Of a stretch of DNA of 64,000 nucleotides, positions 10,398 to 18,958 are shown piece by piece. The position numbers and the translations under genes were made by a program. This DNA comes from Synechococcus sp. WH 5701 (lineage in GTDB: Bacteria; Cyanobacteriota; Cyanobacteriia; PCC-6307; Cyanobiaceae), in contig NZ_CH724159.1 in assembly GCF_000153045.1 (NCBI RefSeq), forward strand, positions 351,259 to 415,258. The letters are read 5' to 3'. The notes beneath the pieces are model-generated. The model was given only the letters and a program-made list of their open reading frames with translations. It did no database searches and was not told the DNA's origin. Numbering within the stretch: the first letter of the stretch is position 1; every line of letters begins with the position of its first letter.

Positions 10398-11965
10398 CGG
10401 CCACATCCGCCTGGAGCTGGGGGCCGCTGCGCCTGGCCCCGCCGCTGCTGCCACTGCTGCCGGCCCTGGTCTGGCTGCCGGTGCTGCTGGTGCTGCCTGC
10501 CGTGAGCCACGGCGGCGGCTGGGACCTGATCGGCCAGTTCGCCGGGGCGGCCTTCAGCCCGTCGCTGGATCCGCTGGTGCTGGGCTCGGCCTTCTCCGGC
10601 CTTGAGGTCACCGTGGGGATCGCCCTGCTCGGCTGGGCCCTGAGCCTGGCGCTGGGGTTGTTTGGGGGGGTGCTCAGCTCCCGCACGGTGTGGCGCACGA
10701 CCATCGGCGGCGCCTGGCCGGCGGAGTGGATCCGGCGGCTGCTGGCGGTGCCGCGGGCGGTGCATGAGCTGCTCTGGGGCCTGCTGCTGCTGCAACTGCT
10801 GGGCCTGCAGCCGGTCGTGGCGGTGCTGGCGATCACGATCCCCTACGCCGCCTTGGTGGCTCGGGTGGTGAGTGATCTGCTCGACGCTCTCCCCACCCAG
10901 GGACTGGAAGCCCTGCGCCTGGAGGGTGCCCCGGCGGGCCCGGCCCTGCTCACAGCCCTGGGACCGGCGCTGCAGCCGGGAGTGATCAGTTATGGCGGTT
11001 ACCGGCTGGAGTGCGCCCTGCGCAGCGCCACCCTGCTGGGGGTGTTCGGTCTTGGCGGGCTGGGCACCGACCTGCGCCTCACGCTCCAGTCGTTGCAGTT
11101 CCGTGAACTCTGGAGCGGGCTGTGGATGCTGCTGCTGGTGATGCTGGCTCTGGAGGCCATGCTTCGGGTATTGCGTCAGCGCTGGGCGATGCCGGCCCGC
11201 TTCGGTCTGACGCGCCGCTCCGTAGGGCGTGGTGGCCGGGAGGTGGCCCTGGGCCTGTTGTTGCTGCTGCCGCTGCTGGTGCTGGTGGCCGTGGCCCTGG
11301 GGGTCAACCCGCTGCAGCTGGGGCAACTCCAGCCCCTCCCGCCCTGGACGGCCGACTGGCCGGCGGTGGTGGCCTTGCCCTGGCCCTCGCTGATCGGCTC
11401 CACCCTCGGGCTCACCCTGCTGGCGGCCGCCCTGGCGGTGGGCAGTGCACCGTTGCTGCTGCTGCTGATGGCCCCCTGGCCCTGGGGCCGGGTGCTGATG
11501 CAGGCCGTCTGGGCCCTGGGGCGCCTCTGGCCGCCGCCGCTCACGGCCCTGCTGCTGCTGTTCGTGCTGCAACCGGGGGTGCTCACGGCCGCCCTGGCTC
11601 TGGCCTTCCACAACCTGGGCATCCTCGGGCGGTTGCTGCTGGAGGCGGAGGAGTCGGCGCCGCTGCAGGCGGAGGAGGCCCTGGCCGCCGCCGGCGCCGG
11701 ACCGCGGCTGGCCCTGCTCTATGGCCGCTTCAGTGCCCTGGCCCGCTCCTACCTGGCCTATGGCGCCTACCGCGCCGATGTGATCCTGCGCGAGACGGTG
11801 GTGGTGGGCCTGGTGGGTGCGGCCGGGCTGGGCAGCTTGCTGTTGGAGGCTCTCAGTTCCTTCGCGATCGATCAGCTGATCGCCCTGGTGGCGGTCTATG
11901 TGGTGCTGACCCTGATGGGGGAAGATCTCAGCGACCGCCTCCGCCGGCGCCTGCTGGCGGCCTGA
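10394..11965 (+). CDS. phnE: Double-length PhnE-type ABC permease (two fused permease domains)
   Basis: The 523-residue membrane protein is roughly twice the length of a single PhnE subunit. The first half carries the coupling-helix signature EALRLEGAPAGPALLTALGP; the second half repeats the layout as EEALAAAGAGPRLALLYGRF. Each follows several hydrophobic segments. It therefore looks like two BPD_transp_1 domains fused head to tail, so one polypeptide could form the complete channel. The 4-nt overlap with phnC supports one transporter unit. Confidence 0.85.
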   Translation: MTATSAWSWGPLRLAPPLLPLLPALVWLPVLLVLPAVSHGGGWDLIGQFAGAAFSPSLDPLVLGSAFSGLEVTVGIALLGWALSLALGLFGGVLSSRTVWRTTIGGAWPAEWIRRLLAVPRAVHELLWGLLLLQLLGLQPVVAVLAITIPYAALVARVVSDLLDALPTQGLEALRLEGAPAGPALLTALGPALQPGVISYGGYRLECALRSATLLGVFGLGGLGTDLRLTLQSLQFRELWSGLWMLLLVMLALEAMLRVLRQRWAMPARFGLTRRSVGRGGREVALGLLLLLPLLVLVAVALGVNPLQLGQLQPLPPWTADWPAVVALPWPSLIGSTLGLTLLAAALAVGSAPLLLLLMAPWPWGRVLMQAVWALGRLWPPPLTALLLLFVLQPGVLTAALALAFHNLGILGRLLLEAEESAPLQAEEALAAAGAGPRLALLYGRFSALARSYLAYGAYRADVILRETVVVGLVGAAGLGSLLLEALSSFAIDQLIALVAVYVVLTLMGEDLSDRLRRRLLAA

Positions 11966-11976
11966 CGCCCGAGCCC

Positions 11977-12657
11977 ATGGCCGTGACCGCGACGCCGCGC
12001 AAGCTGATCGTCCTGGGGGACAGCGGTGTGTACGGCTGGGGTGATCCTGACGGCGGCGGCTGGTGCGAGCGGCTGCGGCGCCACTGGATGGGGCTGCCCG
12101 ATGGACCCGTGCTCTACAACCTTGGGGTGCGTGGTGATGGCCTGGAGCGGCTGGCGGCGCGGCTGCATGCGGAGGTGAGCTCCCGGGGTGAGCTGCGCCG
12201 TCAGGCACCCCAGGGGATCGTGATCGGCGTGGGCCTCAACGACACCGCCCGGGTCGGGCGGCCCGACGGCCGCCACCAGCTGGCGCCGGAGGCTTTTCTG
12301 TTCGGGTTGCAGCAGCTGTTGCGGGAGGCGGTGCGCCTGGCGCCGGTGCTGGTGATCGGGCTGACGCCGGTGGACGAGGCGGTGATGCCCTTCGCCGGTT
12401 GCCTCTGGTATCAGCTGGCCACCGTGCACCAGTACGAGCGCCTGCTGGAGGAGGCCTGCCTGGAGGCCGATGTGCCCTTCCTGCCCCTGCTGGAGCCTCT
12501 GCTTGAGGATCCCCACTGGAGCCGGCTGCTCAGTGCAGACGGCCTGCATCTCAATGCCGATGGCCATGGCCGGGTCTACGAGCACATGCGCCAGTGGCCG
12601 GCCCTGCTGGCCTGGGCGGGACTGGAGACGCGATTGGAGCGCACGCCGGCCCACTGA
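11977..12657 (+). CDS. SGNH/GDSL-type hydrolase
   Basis: The 226-residue protein starts at ATG 11977. Block I is GDSGVYGWGD (catalytic Ser), block II has the Gly of NLGVRGDG, block III is GLND, and block V is the DxxH of SADGLHLNADGH. These define an SGNH esterase or lipase; the substrate is unknown. There is no obvious signal peptide, so it is probably cytoplasmic. It follows phnE by 11 nt and may share its transcript. Confidence 0.88.
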   Translation: MAVTATPRKLIVLGDSGVYGWGDPDGGGWCERLRRHWMGLPDGPVLYNLGVRGDGLERLAARLHAEVSSRGELRRQAPQGIVIGVGLNDTARVGRPDGRHQLAPEAFLFGLQQLLREAVRLAPVLVIGLTPVDEAVMPFAGCLWYQLATVHQYERLLEEACLEADVPFLPLLEPLLEDPHWSRLLSADGLHLNADGHGRVYEHMRQWPALLAWAGLETRLERTPAH

Positions 12658-12788
12658 GCTCGCCGGCCTCTTCATCCATCCACCGGATCAATCACCCATC
12701 TGGGGGAGGTGGGTTCCCCGGATGGGGTGAAGCGCCGCCGGGGCCAGGCGGCAGAGGGTGGAAACACGGACCCACCGCTGTCCCCACC

Positions 12789-13745
12789 ATGCCCGATCCA
12801 CGACCCCAGCCCCACCAGGACCAGGACCTCCACAGCCGCAATGCCGAGCTGCTGCAGCGCTTTCACAGCAGCGGTGACCACCGCCTGCGCAACCGGCTGG
12901 TGGAGCTGAATCTGCCCCTGGTGCGCCAGGTGGCCGTGCGTCAGAGCGGGAGCACCAGGGTGCCGCTCGACGATCTGGTGCAGCTGGGCTGCCTCGGGCT
13001 GATCCGCGCGATCGAGGCCTTTGATCCGTCGCGCCACACCGCCCTGAGCAGCTTCGCTGTGCTCTACATCCGCGGGGAGATGCAGCACCACCTGCGTGAC
13101 CACGAGCAGCCTCTGCGCTGCTCCCGTCAGCTGCGCGAGCTGCACCGGCGTGGCCAGGCCCTGCTGCAGCAGCGTCAGCATCGCCAGCTGCCTGCGCTGG
13201 GGGAGGAGGAGCTGGCTGCGGCCCTGGGCTGCTCGCCGCAACGCTGGCGCGAGGCGCTGGAGCTGCATCAGGCCCTGCGGCTGCGCAGCCTCGATGCCCC
13301 CGCCAGCGATGGGGAGGAGCGGGGCGACACGCTGCTGGAGCGCCTGCCGGCCCGGGAGCTGCCTGATCCCTGCCGCGCCGATCACGAGGGGGATTCCCTC
13401 TGCTGCGAAGGCGAGAACCAGCGCTGGCTGAAGCGCCGGCTGGAGCGGCTCGATCCCAGCCTGCGCCAGCTGATGCTGGAGCGGGTGCTCCATGGTGCGT
13501 CCTGGCGGCGGCTTGGGGTGGATCAGGGGCTGCCGGCCCGGGCCAGCCAACGGCGCTTCGATGCGCTGGTGCTGCTGTTGCGCGAAGAAATCCAGCAGTT
13601 GGTGCTGGCGCGCCAGGCCCCGCCGGTCTGGCCGGTGCGTTCGCCCGTGGTGGCCCCTGCGCTCAGAGCTCCAGCAGCGGGGCCAGCCCCATCGCCAGCA
13701 GGGCGGCGATCAAGGTCTGCAGACCGTTCACCAGTTCATTGCTGA
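12789..13745 (+). CDS. Sigma-70 family RNA polymerase sigma factor (SigB/F/G-like)
   Basis: Region 2 is clear: LRNRLVELNLPLVRQVA, then DDLVQLGCLGLIRAIEAFDPSR and the promoter-melting segment FAVLYIRGEMQHHLRDH. Region 3 and a divergent region 4 (LDPSLRQLMLERVLHGASWRRLG) follow. The start is ATG 12789; the longer upstream frame is a low-complexity shadow. There is no long N-terminal region 1.1, so it is an alternative, group 3-like factor. The Pro/Ala-rich C-terminal tail of about 45 residues overlaps the 3' end of the convergent DUF92 gene by 83 bp. Confidence 0.88.
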   Translation: MPDPRPQPHQDQDLHSRNAELLQRFHSSGDHRLRNRLVELNLPLVRQVAVRQSGSTRVPLDDLVQLGCLGLIRAIEAFDPSRHTALSSFAVLYIRGEMQHHLRDHEQPLRCSRQLRELHRRGQALLQQRQHRQLPALGEEELAAALGCSPQRWREALELHQALRLRSLDAPASDGEERGDTLLERLPARELPDPCRADHEGDSLCCEGENQRWLKRRLERLDPSLRQLMLERVLHGASWRRLGVDQGLPARASQRRFDALVLLLREEIQQLVLARQAPPVWPVRSPVVAPALRAPAAGPAPSPAGRRSRSADRSPVHC

Positions 13746-14460
13746 GCCAGGCCAGACGCCCCTGCAGGGTGGCGCCGATCAGGCTCTCGATCAGTGTGGC
13801 CACCAGCCCCACTGCCGCCACCAGCAGGGCCGCGGCGACGGTGGGCAGCAGGCCAAGGACCAGCAGAGCCGCGGCCATCACGGCGCTGCCGCCGAGGCTG
13901 GCGATGGTCCCCTCCAGGCTGATGGCCCCTTCGCTGCCCGGGGGCACCGGCCGCAGGGTGGTGATCAGCACGGTGGTGCGGCCCCAGCGTTTGCCGATCT
14001 CGCTGCCGCAGGTGTCGGCCAGCTTGGCGGCGAAGCTGGCGGCGAAGCCCAACATCAACAGCGGAGCCGGTGCGCCAGGCACGGTGGTGAGCAGGGCCAG
14101 CACGGCACCGGTGGCCGCCGAGCCCCAGACGTTCTCGGGCCCGCGCCGGCCGCCACGGCCTTCTGCCAGCCCCTGCTGCTGCTTACGCCGGATCCCGAGC
14201 CGGGTCACGGTCGAGCCCATGGCCAGGTAGAGCACCACTGCCAGCCAGCCGCGCCAGCCCAGAGAGCCCCAGAGCAGGGTGCCGAGGATGCCGGCGTGCA
14301 CCCAGCCGGCCCTGGTGAGCAGCGGCAGCCGCTGGGCCAGGGCGATCAGCACGGCATTGATCACGAAGGCCAGCAGCCACTGGGTCGCAGGCGGCGGGGC
14401 GGAGGGCAAGGCGGGCAGCACGGCACACGGACGATGACCACCAGTTTCCCCGGCACCCAT
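13663..14460 (-). CDS. DUF92 family membrane protein (VTE6/phytyl-phosphate kinase-like)
   Basis: The 265-residue polytopic protein carries the DUF92 hallmarks FAASFAAKLADTCGSEIGKRWGR and ISLEGTIASLGGS, among about six hydrophobic helices. Plant VTE6 in this family phosphorylates phytyl-phosphate for tocopherol and phylloquinone synthesis; a similar role here is inferred from family membership. Its last 83 bp lie under the sigma-factor tail on the other strand. The first 20 or so residues are not hydrophobic and could be an overlong start. Confidence 0.85.
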   Translation of the reverse strand: MGAGETGGHRPCAVLPALPSAPPPATQWLLAFVINAVLIALAQRLPLLTRAGWVHAGILGTLLWGSLGWRGWLAVVLYLAMGSTVTRLGIRRKQQQGLAEGRGGRRGPENVWGSAATGAVLALLTTVPGAPAPLLMLGFAASFAAKLADTCGSEIGKRWGRTTVLITTLRPVPPGSEGAISLEGTIASLGGSAVMAAALLVLGLLPTVAAALLVAAVGLVATLIESLIGATLQGRLAWLSNELVNGLQTLIAALLAMGLAPLLEL

Positions 14461-14573
14461 GGCGCTGCCGGCGCTGGCGCCGCGGCAGGCCTCTGTTGCA
14501 CTCCCCTAAGGGCTGGCGGTGGCGGAGCCGCGGCGGCGGATAATCAGCCCAAACGTCCTGGCTGGCCGGCGTC

Positions 14574-14957
14574 ATGATCTTCAAGCCCAAGGGGTTCTTT
14601 CTCAACCTCGACAAGGACGCGGACGCCAAGCCGGCGGTGGTGGCACCCGTGGCCGCCAAGCCAGCAAAGCGAGCCAAGGCTGAACCGGTTGAGGCCGTAA
14701 CTGCCCCTGCGGGTGCTGACGCTCCCGCCGCCACCTCCTCGTCCTCCGCCTCCGCTGCAGCGGCCCCGGCGCTCACCACCGCCGAGGCGATCGCTGCCGA
14801 GCTGCGCCGTGAGCAGGAGAACCGCCCGGCCCCCAGCGTCGTCACCTTCTCCCCCGAGTGCCTGATCCCATCCGGCGCGCTGCCCCGGGCCCGCCGCCGC
14901 GCCGGCGCCAATCTGGGCCTGTTCAAGGAGATGGCCAGCGGCATGCTCGGCCGCTGA
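14574..14957 (+). CDS. Hypothetical Ala-rich protein (cyanobacterial type)
   Basis: This 127-residue ORF has a conserved-looking head (MIFKPKGFFLNLDKD), an Ala/Pro/Ser-rich linker (residues 18-60) and a folded-looking C-terminal part (TTAEAIAAELRREQ, then FSPECLIPSGALPRARRRAGANLG). No catalytic motif or membrane segment is visible. Its strand is opposite both neighbours, so it is probably monocistronic. I do not recognise a functional family. Confidence 0.7.
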   Translation: MIFKPKGFFLNLDKDADAKPAVVAPVAAKPAKRAKAEPVEAVTAPAGADAPAATSSSSASAAAAPALTTAEAIAAELRREQENRPAPSVVTFSPECLIPSGALPRARRRAGANLGLFKEMASGMLGR

Positions 14958-14971
14958 GCTGAGCGCCACCT

Positions 14972-15757
14972 TCAGGGATCGAGGCTGCCGTCCAGTGGTT
15001 TCCCCCTGGCTTCCTCCCGCCACTGCACCAGCGAGGCCAATCCCGCCACGGCCGCTGTGGAGGTGCGCAGGATGTGGGGGCCGAGGCTCACGGCCTGCCA
15101 GCCGGCTGCCTGCGCGGCCGCGCCTTCCGCTGGGCTCCAGCCTCCCTCGGCCCCGATCGCCAGCGCCACCCCATCCATGGCCCCGGCCAGTGGATCGGCT
15201 GGGGCCTGCGCCAGGGCAGTACCCAGCAACGGCAGCTCCGCCTCCCGGGTGCTGGCCAGCAGGGCCAGCGCAGCCCGTGTTTCGCCCAGGTAAGTGATCG
15301 CTTCCAGAGGCTCCAGCAGCTGCGGCAGCCAGAGGCGTTCGCACTGCTCGCAGGCCTCGCGCAGGATCGCCTGCCAGCGGGACGCCTTCCAGCTGCCCCG
15401 TCTCGCCCCGTGCTCGGCCACCAGGGGCTGGAGGCGGTCCACCCCCAGCTCGCAGGCCATGCGCACCACCACGTCGAAGTCGAGGCGGGGGATGGCCACG
15501 GCCAGCTCCAGCCAGGGGCTGGCGGCCGCCTGGCGCTGCAGGGGCTGGCCAAGAGGCTGCTCCAGGCGGGCCTGGGGGCCATCGAGCAGCACCGCACTCC
15601 AGAGCTGGCCCCAGCCGTCGACCACGGCGAAGCGCTCTCCGGGGCCGTAGCGCAGCACGCGGCTGAGGTAGCGGCTTTCCTCGGGGGCCAGAGCCAGGGT
15701 GGTGCCGGCCGCCAGCCGCTCGGGGGCGATCAGCAGGCGGCGCAGCTCACGCACCAC
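14972..15757 (-). CDS. rsmE: 16S rRNA (uracil1498-N3)-methyltransferase
   Basis: This is a SPOUT-family RsmE of 261 residues. It has a PUA-like N-terminal domain (LSRVLRYGPGERFAVVDGWG), and its C-terminal trefoil-knot motifs are LAIGAEGGWSPAEG and VSLGPHILRTSTAA. The substrate would be U1498 of the 30S decoding region. The gap to the upstream DUF3531 gene on the same strand is only a few bases, suggesting co-transcription. Confidence 0.94.
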   Translation of the reverse strand: MVRELRRLLIAPERLAAGTTLALAPEESRYLSRVLRYGPGERFAVVDGWGQLWSAVLLDGPQARLEQPLGQPLQRQAAASPWLELAVAIPRLDFDVVVRMACELGVDRLQPLVAEHGARRGSWKASRWQAILREACEQCERLWLPQLLEPLEAITYLGETRAALALLASTREAELPLLGTALAQAPADPLAGAMDGVALAIGAEGGWSPAEGAAAQAAGWQAVSLGPHILRTSTAAVAGLASLVQWREEARGKPLDGSLDP

Positions 15758-15762
15758 TGGCC

Positions 15763-16215
15763 TCAGTTGGCGCCGTGGGGGAAGAGGGCCTCGGGCACCT
15801 CCTCCACTGGCCAGTCGTCATTGACGCCGCCGATCACGATCTCCTCGATCTCCACCACGTCGTTGTCGAGCTGACGCAGGGCGTTGATGAGCACATCGAG
15901 AGCCACCCCATCGCTGGTGCCCAGGTCGACCCAGCAGCGGCACCAGGCGTCGCGGTATTCCGGTTCACCCATGCTGTGCATCAGCGCGGGGAGAGTCGCC
16001 TCGGCGGCCTCAATGTCGTAGTGCATGGCGCTGAGGTCGATCCCCTCCTCGTGCACCTGCAGGCATTCGGCGTTGAACCCGCCCAGCTTGCCCAGGAAGA
16101 ACCAGCTGTCGAACACCGTGTCGATGTATCCCTTCTCCCCCTGACCGGGGGGATTGGGGAAGCGCAACCAGATCCAGCAGTTGAACGGATCCACCTCGCG
16201 GAAGCGAATGTCCAT
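15763..16215 (-). CDS. DUF3531 family protein
   Basis: The 150-residue protein starts at MDIRFREVDPFNCWIWLRF; an ATG 7 codons upstream is also in frame. It matches the cyanobacterial/plastid DUF3531 pattern, with a Trp/Phe-rich head, GGFNAECLQVHEEG in the middle and an acidic C-terminus (DNDVVEIEEIVIGG). Function is unknown. It is soluble and probably co-transcribed with rsmE. Confidence 0.85.
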   Translation of the reverse strand: MDIRFREVDPFNCWIWLRFPNPPGQGEKGYIDTVFDSWFFLGKLGGFNAECLQVHEEGIDLSAMHYDIEAAEATLPALMHSMGEPEYRDAWCRCWVDLGTSDGVALDVLINALRQLDNDVVEIEEIVIGGVNDDWPVEEVPEALFPHGAN

Positions 16216-16299
16216 GGGCGTTGCTCCTTCCAGCATCGACTGGTGACCCCATCAAACACGGTGGCGGCTGCTGCAAGCTGGTGCGGTCCGTGGTCCGCC

Positions 16300-16947
16300 A
16301 TGCTGGAGCTCCGATCGATCCGCTACCACCCGGCCACCACCCCCGAGCCGGTGCTGCGCGATCTCAGCCTGACACTGCCCGTGGGCGAGCCGGTGCTGGT
16401 GGCTGGTCGCAGCGGCAGCGGCAAGAGCACCCTGCTGGAGCTGATCAGTGGGCTGGCGGAACCCAGCGGCGGCACGATTCTCTGGCAGGGCCAGCCGGTG
16501 ACGGGCCGTCAGCGCCGCTGGCTGAGCGGCCTGGTGTTCCAGTTTCCCGAACGCCATTTCCTCGGCCTGAGCGTGGGCCAGGAGCTGAAGCTGGGGCAGC
16601 GCCGGCTGGGGAGCGAGCGGCTGGAGGCGGTGCTGGGCCAGGTGGGTCTGCAGGGGGTGTCGCTGCAGCAGGCGCCGGAGCGGCTCAGCGGCGGCCAGCA
16701 GCGGCGCCTGGCCCTGGCGGTGCAGCTGCTGCGTGACCCGAAGGTGCTGCTGCTGGATGAGCCCACCGCAGGGCTGGACTGGTCGGTGCGCCACGAGGTG
16801 CTGCAGCTGATCGCCCAGCTCGGCCGCCAGCGGGCTCTGCTGGTGGTCACCCATGAGCCGGAGGTGTTCCAGAGCGTGGTGAGGCAGGCCTGGCGCCTGA
16901 GCGACGGGGGCCTTCAGGCCCTGCCGGCGCTCCGTACGATGCCCTGA
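16300..16947 (+). CDS. ABC transporter ATP-binding protein (CbiO/ECF-like)
   Basis: The 215-residue ATPase has Walker A ([13 protein letters not shown]), the Q-loop [10 protein letters not shown], the signature [16 protein letters not shown], Walker B ([11 protein letters not shown]) and the H-loop VVTHEP. The QFPERHF Q-loop is typical of ECF/CbiO-type ATPases for vitamins or metals, and of a plastid-type variant in cyanobacteria. No permease partner is adjacent, so the substrate is unknown. It is divergent from the DUF3531 gene. Confidence 0.85.
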   Translation: MLELRSIRYHPATTPEPVLRDLSLTLPVGEPVLVAGRSGSGKSTLLELISGLAEPSGGTILWQGQPVTGRQRRWLSGLVFQFPERHFLGLSVGQELKLGQRRLGSERLEAVLGQVGLQGVSLQQAPERLSGGQQRRLALAVQLLRDPKVLLLDEPTAGLDWSVRHEVLQLIAQLGRQRALLVVTHEPEVFQSVVRQAWRLSDGGLQALPALRTMP

Positions 16948-16966
16948 GTTGGCGGAGGGCGCAGCG

Positions 16967-17881
16967 ATGCCCGATCAGTTGGTACGGGCCACGGCGGCCG
17001 ATGGGGGAATCCGCCTGGTGGCGGCGCTCACGACCGTCACCAGCCGCTACGCCCGGCGGCGCCATGGCCTGTCGTATCTCACCACGGCGCTGCTGGGGCG
17101 GGCGATGACGGCGGGGTTGCTGCTGGCCAGTTCGATGAAGGTGGCCCACGGGCGGGTGAACCTGCGCATCCAGTCGGATGGCCCGCTGCGCGGGCTGATG
17201 GTGGATGCGGGCCGCGACGGCAGTGTGCGCGGCTATGTGGGCAACCCCGGCCTGGAGCTCGATCTGATCGAGGACGCCGAGGGCCTGCATCAGTTCGACT
17301 TCCGCAAGGCCACCGGCACCGGCTACCTGCATGTGGTGCGTGACCTGGGCAAGGGGGAGCCGTTCAGCAGCACGGTGGAGTTGGTGAGCGGCGGCATCGG
17401 CGACGACGTGGCCTCCTACCTGCTCCATTCCGAGCAGACCCCCTCGGCGGTGTTCGTGGGCGAGCAGATCGACAGCAGCGGCGTGCGCTGCTCCGGTGGA
17501 GTGCTGGTGCAGGTGCTGCCCAAGGCGGCGCGGGAGCCGGCGCTGGTGGCGCTGCTGGAGGAGCGTTGCCGGGAGATCACTGGCTTCAGTGCTCGCCTGG
17601 CCGCCTGCAAGGACGACCTCAAACTGCTGCTGGAAGACATCTTCCCCGACCTCGATCCCCAGCTGCTGGAGGACGCCGAGGCCCGTCAGGATGTGACCTT
17701 TCACTGCCCCTGCACCCGCCGCCGCAGCGTCAATGCCCTGCGGCTGCTGGGTGAGCAGGAGCTCGCCTCGATCCTGCAGGAAGACGGCCGCGCCGAGCTC
17801 ACCTGCCACTTCTGCAACGAGGTGTATGGCGTGGAGGAAAGGGAACTGCGGGAGCTGATCGCCGAGCTATCGCTGGCCTAG
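16967..17881 (+). CDS. hslO: Redox-regulated chaperone Hsp33
   Basis: The 304-residue protein starts at ATG 16967 ([16 protein letters not shown]); a TTG upstream is in frame. Hsp33 is a holdase switched on by oxidation of four zinc-bound cysteines. These are visible at the C-terminus as CPC (about residue 250) and CHFC (about residue 280). The N-terminal fold signatures [17 protein letters not shown] and [15 protein letters not shown] are present. It converges on the next gene with a 4-bp overlap of stop codons. Confidence 0.95.
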   Translation: MPDQLVRATAADGGIRLVAALTTVTSRYARRRHGLSYLTTALLGRAMTAGLLLASSMKVAHGRVNLRIQSDGPLRGLMVDAGRDGSVRGYVGNPGLELDLIEDAEGLHQFDFRKATGTGYLHVVRDLGKGEPFSSTVELVSGGIGDDVASYLLHSEQTPSAVFVGEQIDSSGVRCSGGVLVQVLPKAAREPALVALLEERCREITGFSARLAACKDDLKLLLEDIFPDLDPQLLEDAEARQDVTFHCPCTRRRSVNALRLLGEQELASILQEDGRAELTCHFCNEVYGVEERELRELIAELSLA

Positions 17882-18567
17882 GCGATCAGCAGGGCGCCGA
17901 GCAGCAACAGGATCAGGGCCGGCAGGCTCTGCACCTGATTCAGGGCCAGGGGCAGACCGAGGGGCAGGGCCGGATCGAGCCCCAGGGTGAGCAGACCTCC
18001 CAGCAGCAGGCCCACGCTGAGCAGGGCGAAGCTCCAGCCCACGGCGGCCAGGAAGCGGCCGTTTCGGCGCCTGAGGTTGACCACCGTGACGCCGGTGGCC
18101 AAGGCCAGAAGCACCTCAGCTGAGCCGGGCGGGGTGATCAGCACCAGAAGCAGCAGCAGGCCATCGGCCACCAGGGGAAACCAGCGTTCGCGCCCGTCCG
18201 CCAGGGCAATGCTGGGCATGGAGAAGCTGGGGGCCTGCAGCTTGTTGCCGCCACTGAGCTGGGGCAGGGAGGGCAGCTGGGGCAGGGAAGGCCGCGAAGG
18301 AACCCTCGCCGGCGCCGGCTTGATCTCCTCGCGCTTGGAGGCGGTGACCGCAGCGCTGCTCACCTTGCCCTGCTGCCGCTCCCGCAGCCGCTCCATCAGC
18401 ACCGCGTCGTAGGCGGCCTCCACCTTGGCGCGAGCCTGGGGGTCGCCTGCGACCGCCTCCAGCTGACGCTGGCGGGCCATCTGCACCTCATCGAAGCTGG
18501 CGTCGGGGGTGACGCCAAGCCGTTCGTAGGGGCTGCCGCTGGGGGCGGGTTCAGAACCGTTGGTCAT
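17878..18567 (-). CDS. CPP1-like J-domain-type membrane protein (DUF3353)
   Basis: The 229-residue protein has a divergent J-like N-terminal module ([22 protein letters not shown]; no HPD). A Pro-rich linker and four hydrophobic helices at the C-terminus follow. This is the layout of the plastid/cyanobacterial CPP1/DUF3353 family; in plants CPP1 stabilises protochlorophyllide oxidoreductase. The chaperone role here is inferred from family membership. The GC-rich repeat [12 protein letters not shown] sits in the linker. Confidence 0.82.
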   Translation of the reverse strand: MTNGSEPAPSGSPYERLGVTPDASFDEVQMARQRQLEAVAGDPQARAKVEAAYDAVLMERLRERQQGKVSSAAVTASKREEIKPAPARVPSRPSLPQLPSLPQLSGGNKLQAPSFSMPSIALADGRERWFPLVADGLLLLLVLITPPGSAEVLLALATGVTVVNLRRRNGRFLAAVGWSFALLSVGLLLGGLLTLGLDPALPLGLPLALNQVQSLPALILLLLGALLIA

Positions 18568-18673
18568 GGCCTCCGGTGCGTGGGGCTGGGTCGTGGCCCG
18601 AGCGTATCGAGGCGCGGGGCGTGTGGCTGTGCGTCAGGGGGCGATTGAGACCTGCCGGCCCTGCTGCTGCGGC

Positions 18674-18898
18674 TCAGAACAGGGGCTCGCTGCAGTGGTA
18701 GCCCGCGTCCTGCTGCAGCTCCAGACGCCGGGCCTCGGCTTCGTCGATCGCCAGCCAGTGGCGGCTCTTGAGCAGGGGCAACTGGGGGGGCAGGTGGCTG
18801 CCTTCGCGGATTTCCACGGCTTCCTGGCTGGGCAGAAAGCGGACGTAATCAGAACCTCCATCCCTGCGGGGGCGAACCAGCCAGATCGGCTGAGGCAT
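18674..18898 (-). CDS. Small hypothetical protein upstream of prfC region
   Basis: This 74-residue ORF starts at MPQPIWLVRPRRDGGSDYVRF; an ATG 9 codons further upstream is also in frame. It is soluble, with alternating charged and hydrophobic residues (HWLAIDEAEARRLELQQD). It fits a small conserved cyanobacterial protein, but I do not know its family. It lies downstream of prfC on the same strand, and the spacing (60 nt) allows read-through from it. Confidence 0.6.
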   Translation of the reverse strand: MPQPIWLVRPRRDGGSDYVRFLPSQEAVEIREGSHLPPQLPLLKSRHWLAIDEAEARRLELQQDAGYHCSEPLF

Positions 18899-18958
18899 GG
18901 CCGTTACCTTGACCTTTCGTTGCAATTGATTCTGGCGAGGCCGGCGGCGGGCTGTGGC

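Noticed and set aside
10379-12208. 609-codon minus-strand frame under phnE
   Set aside because: Gln/His-rich shadow opposite a clear permease.
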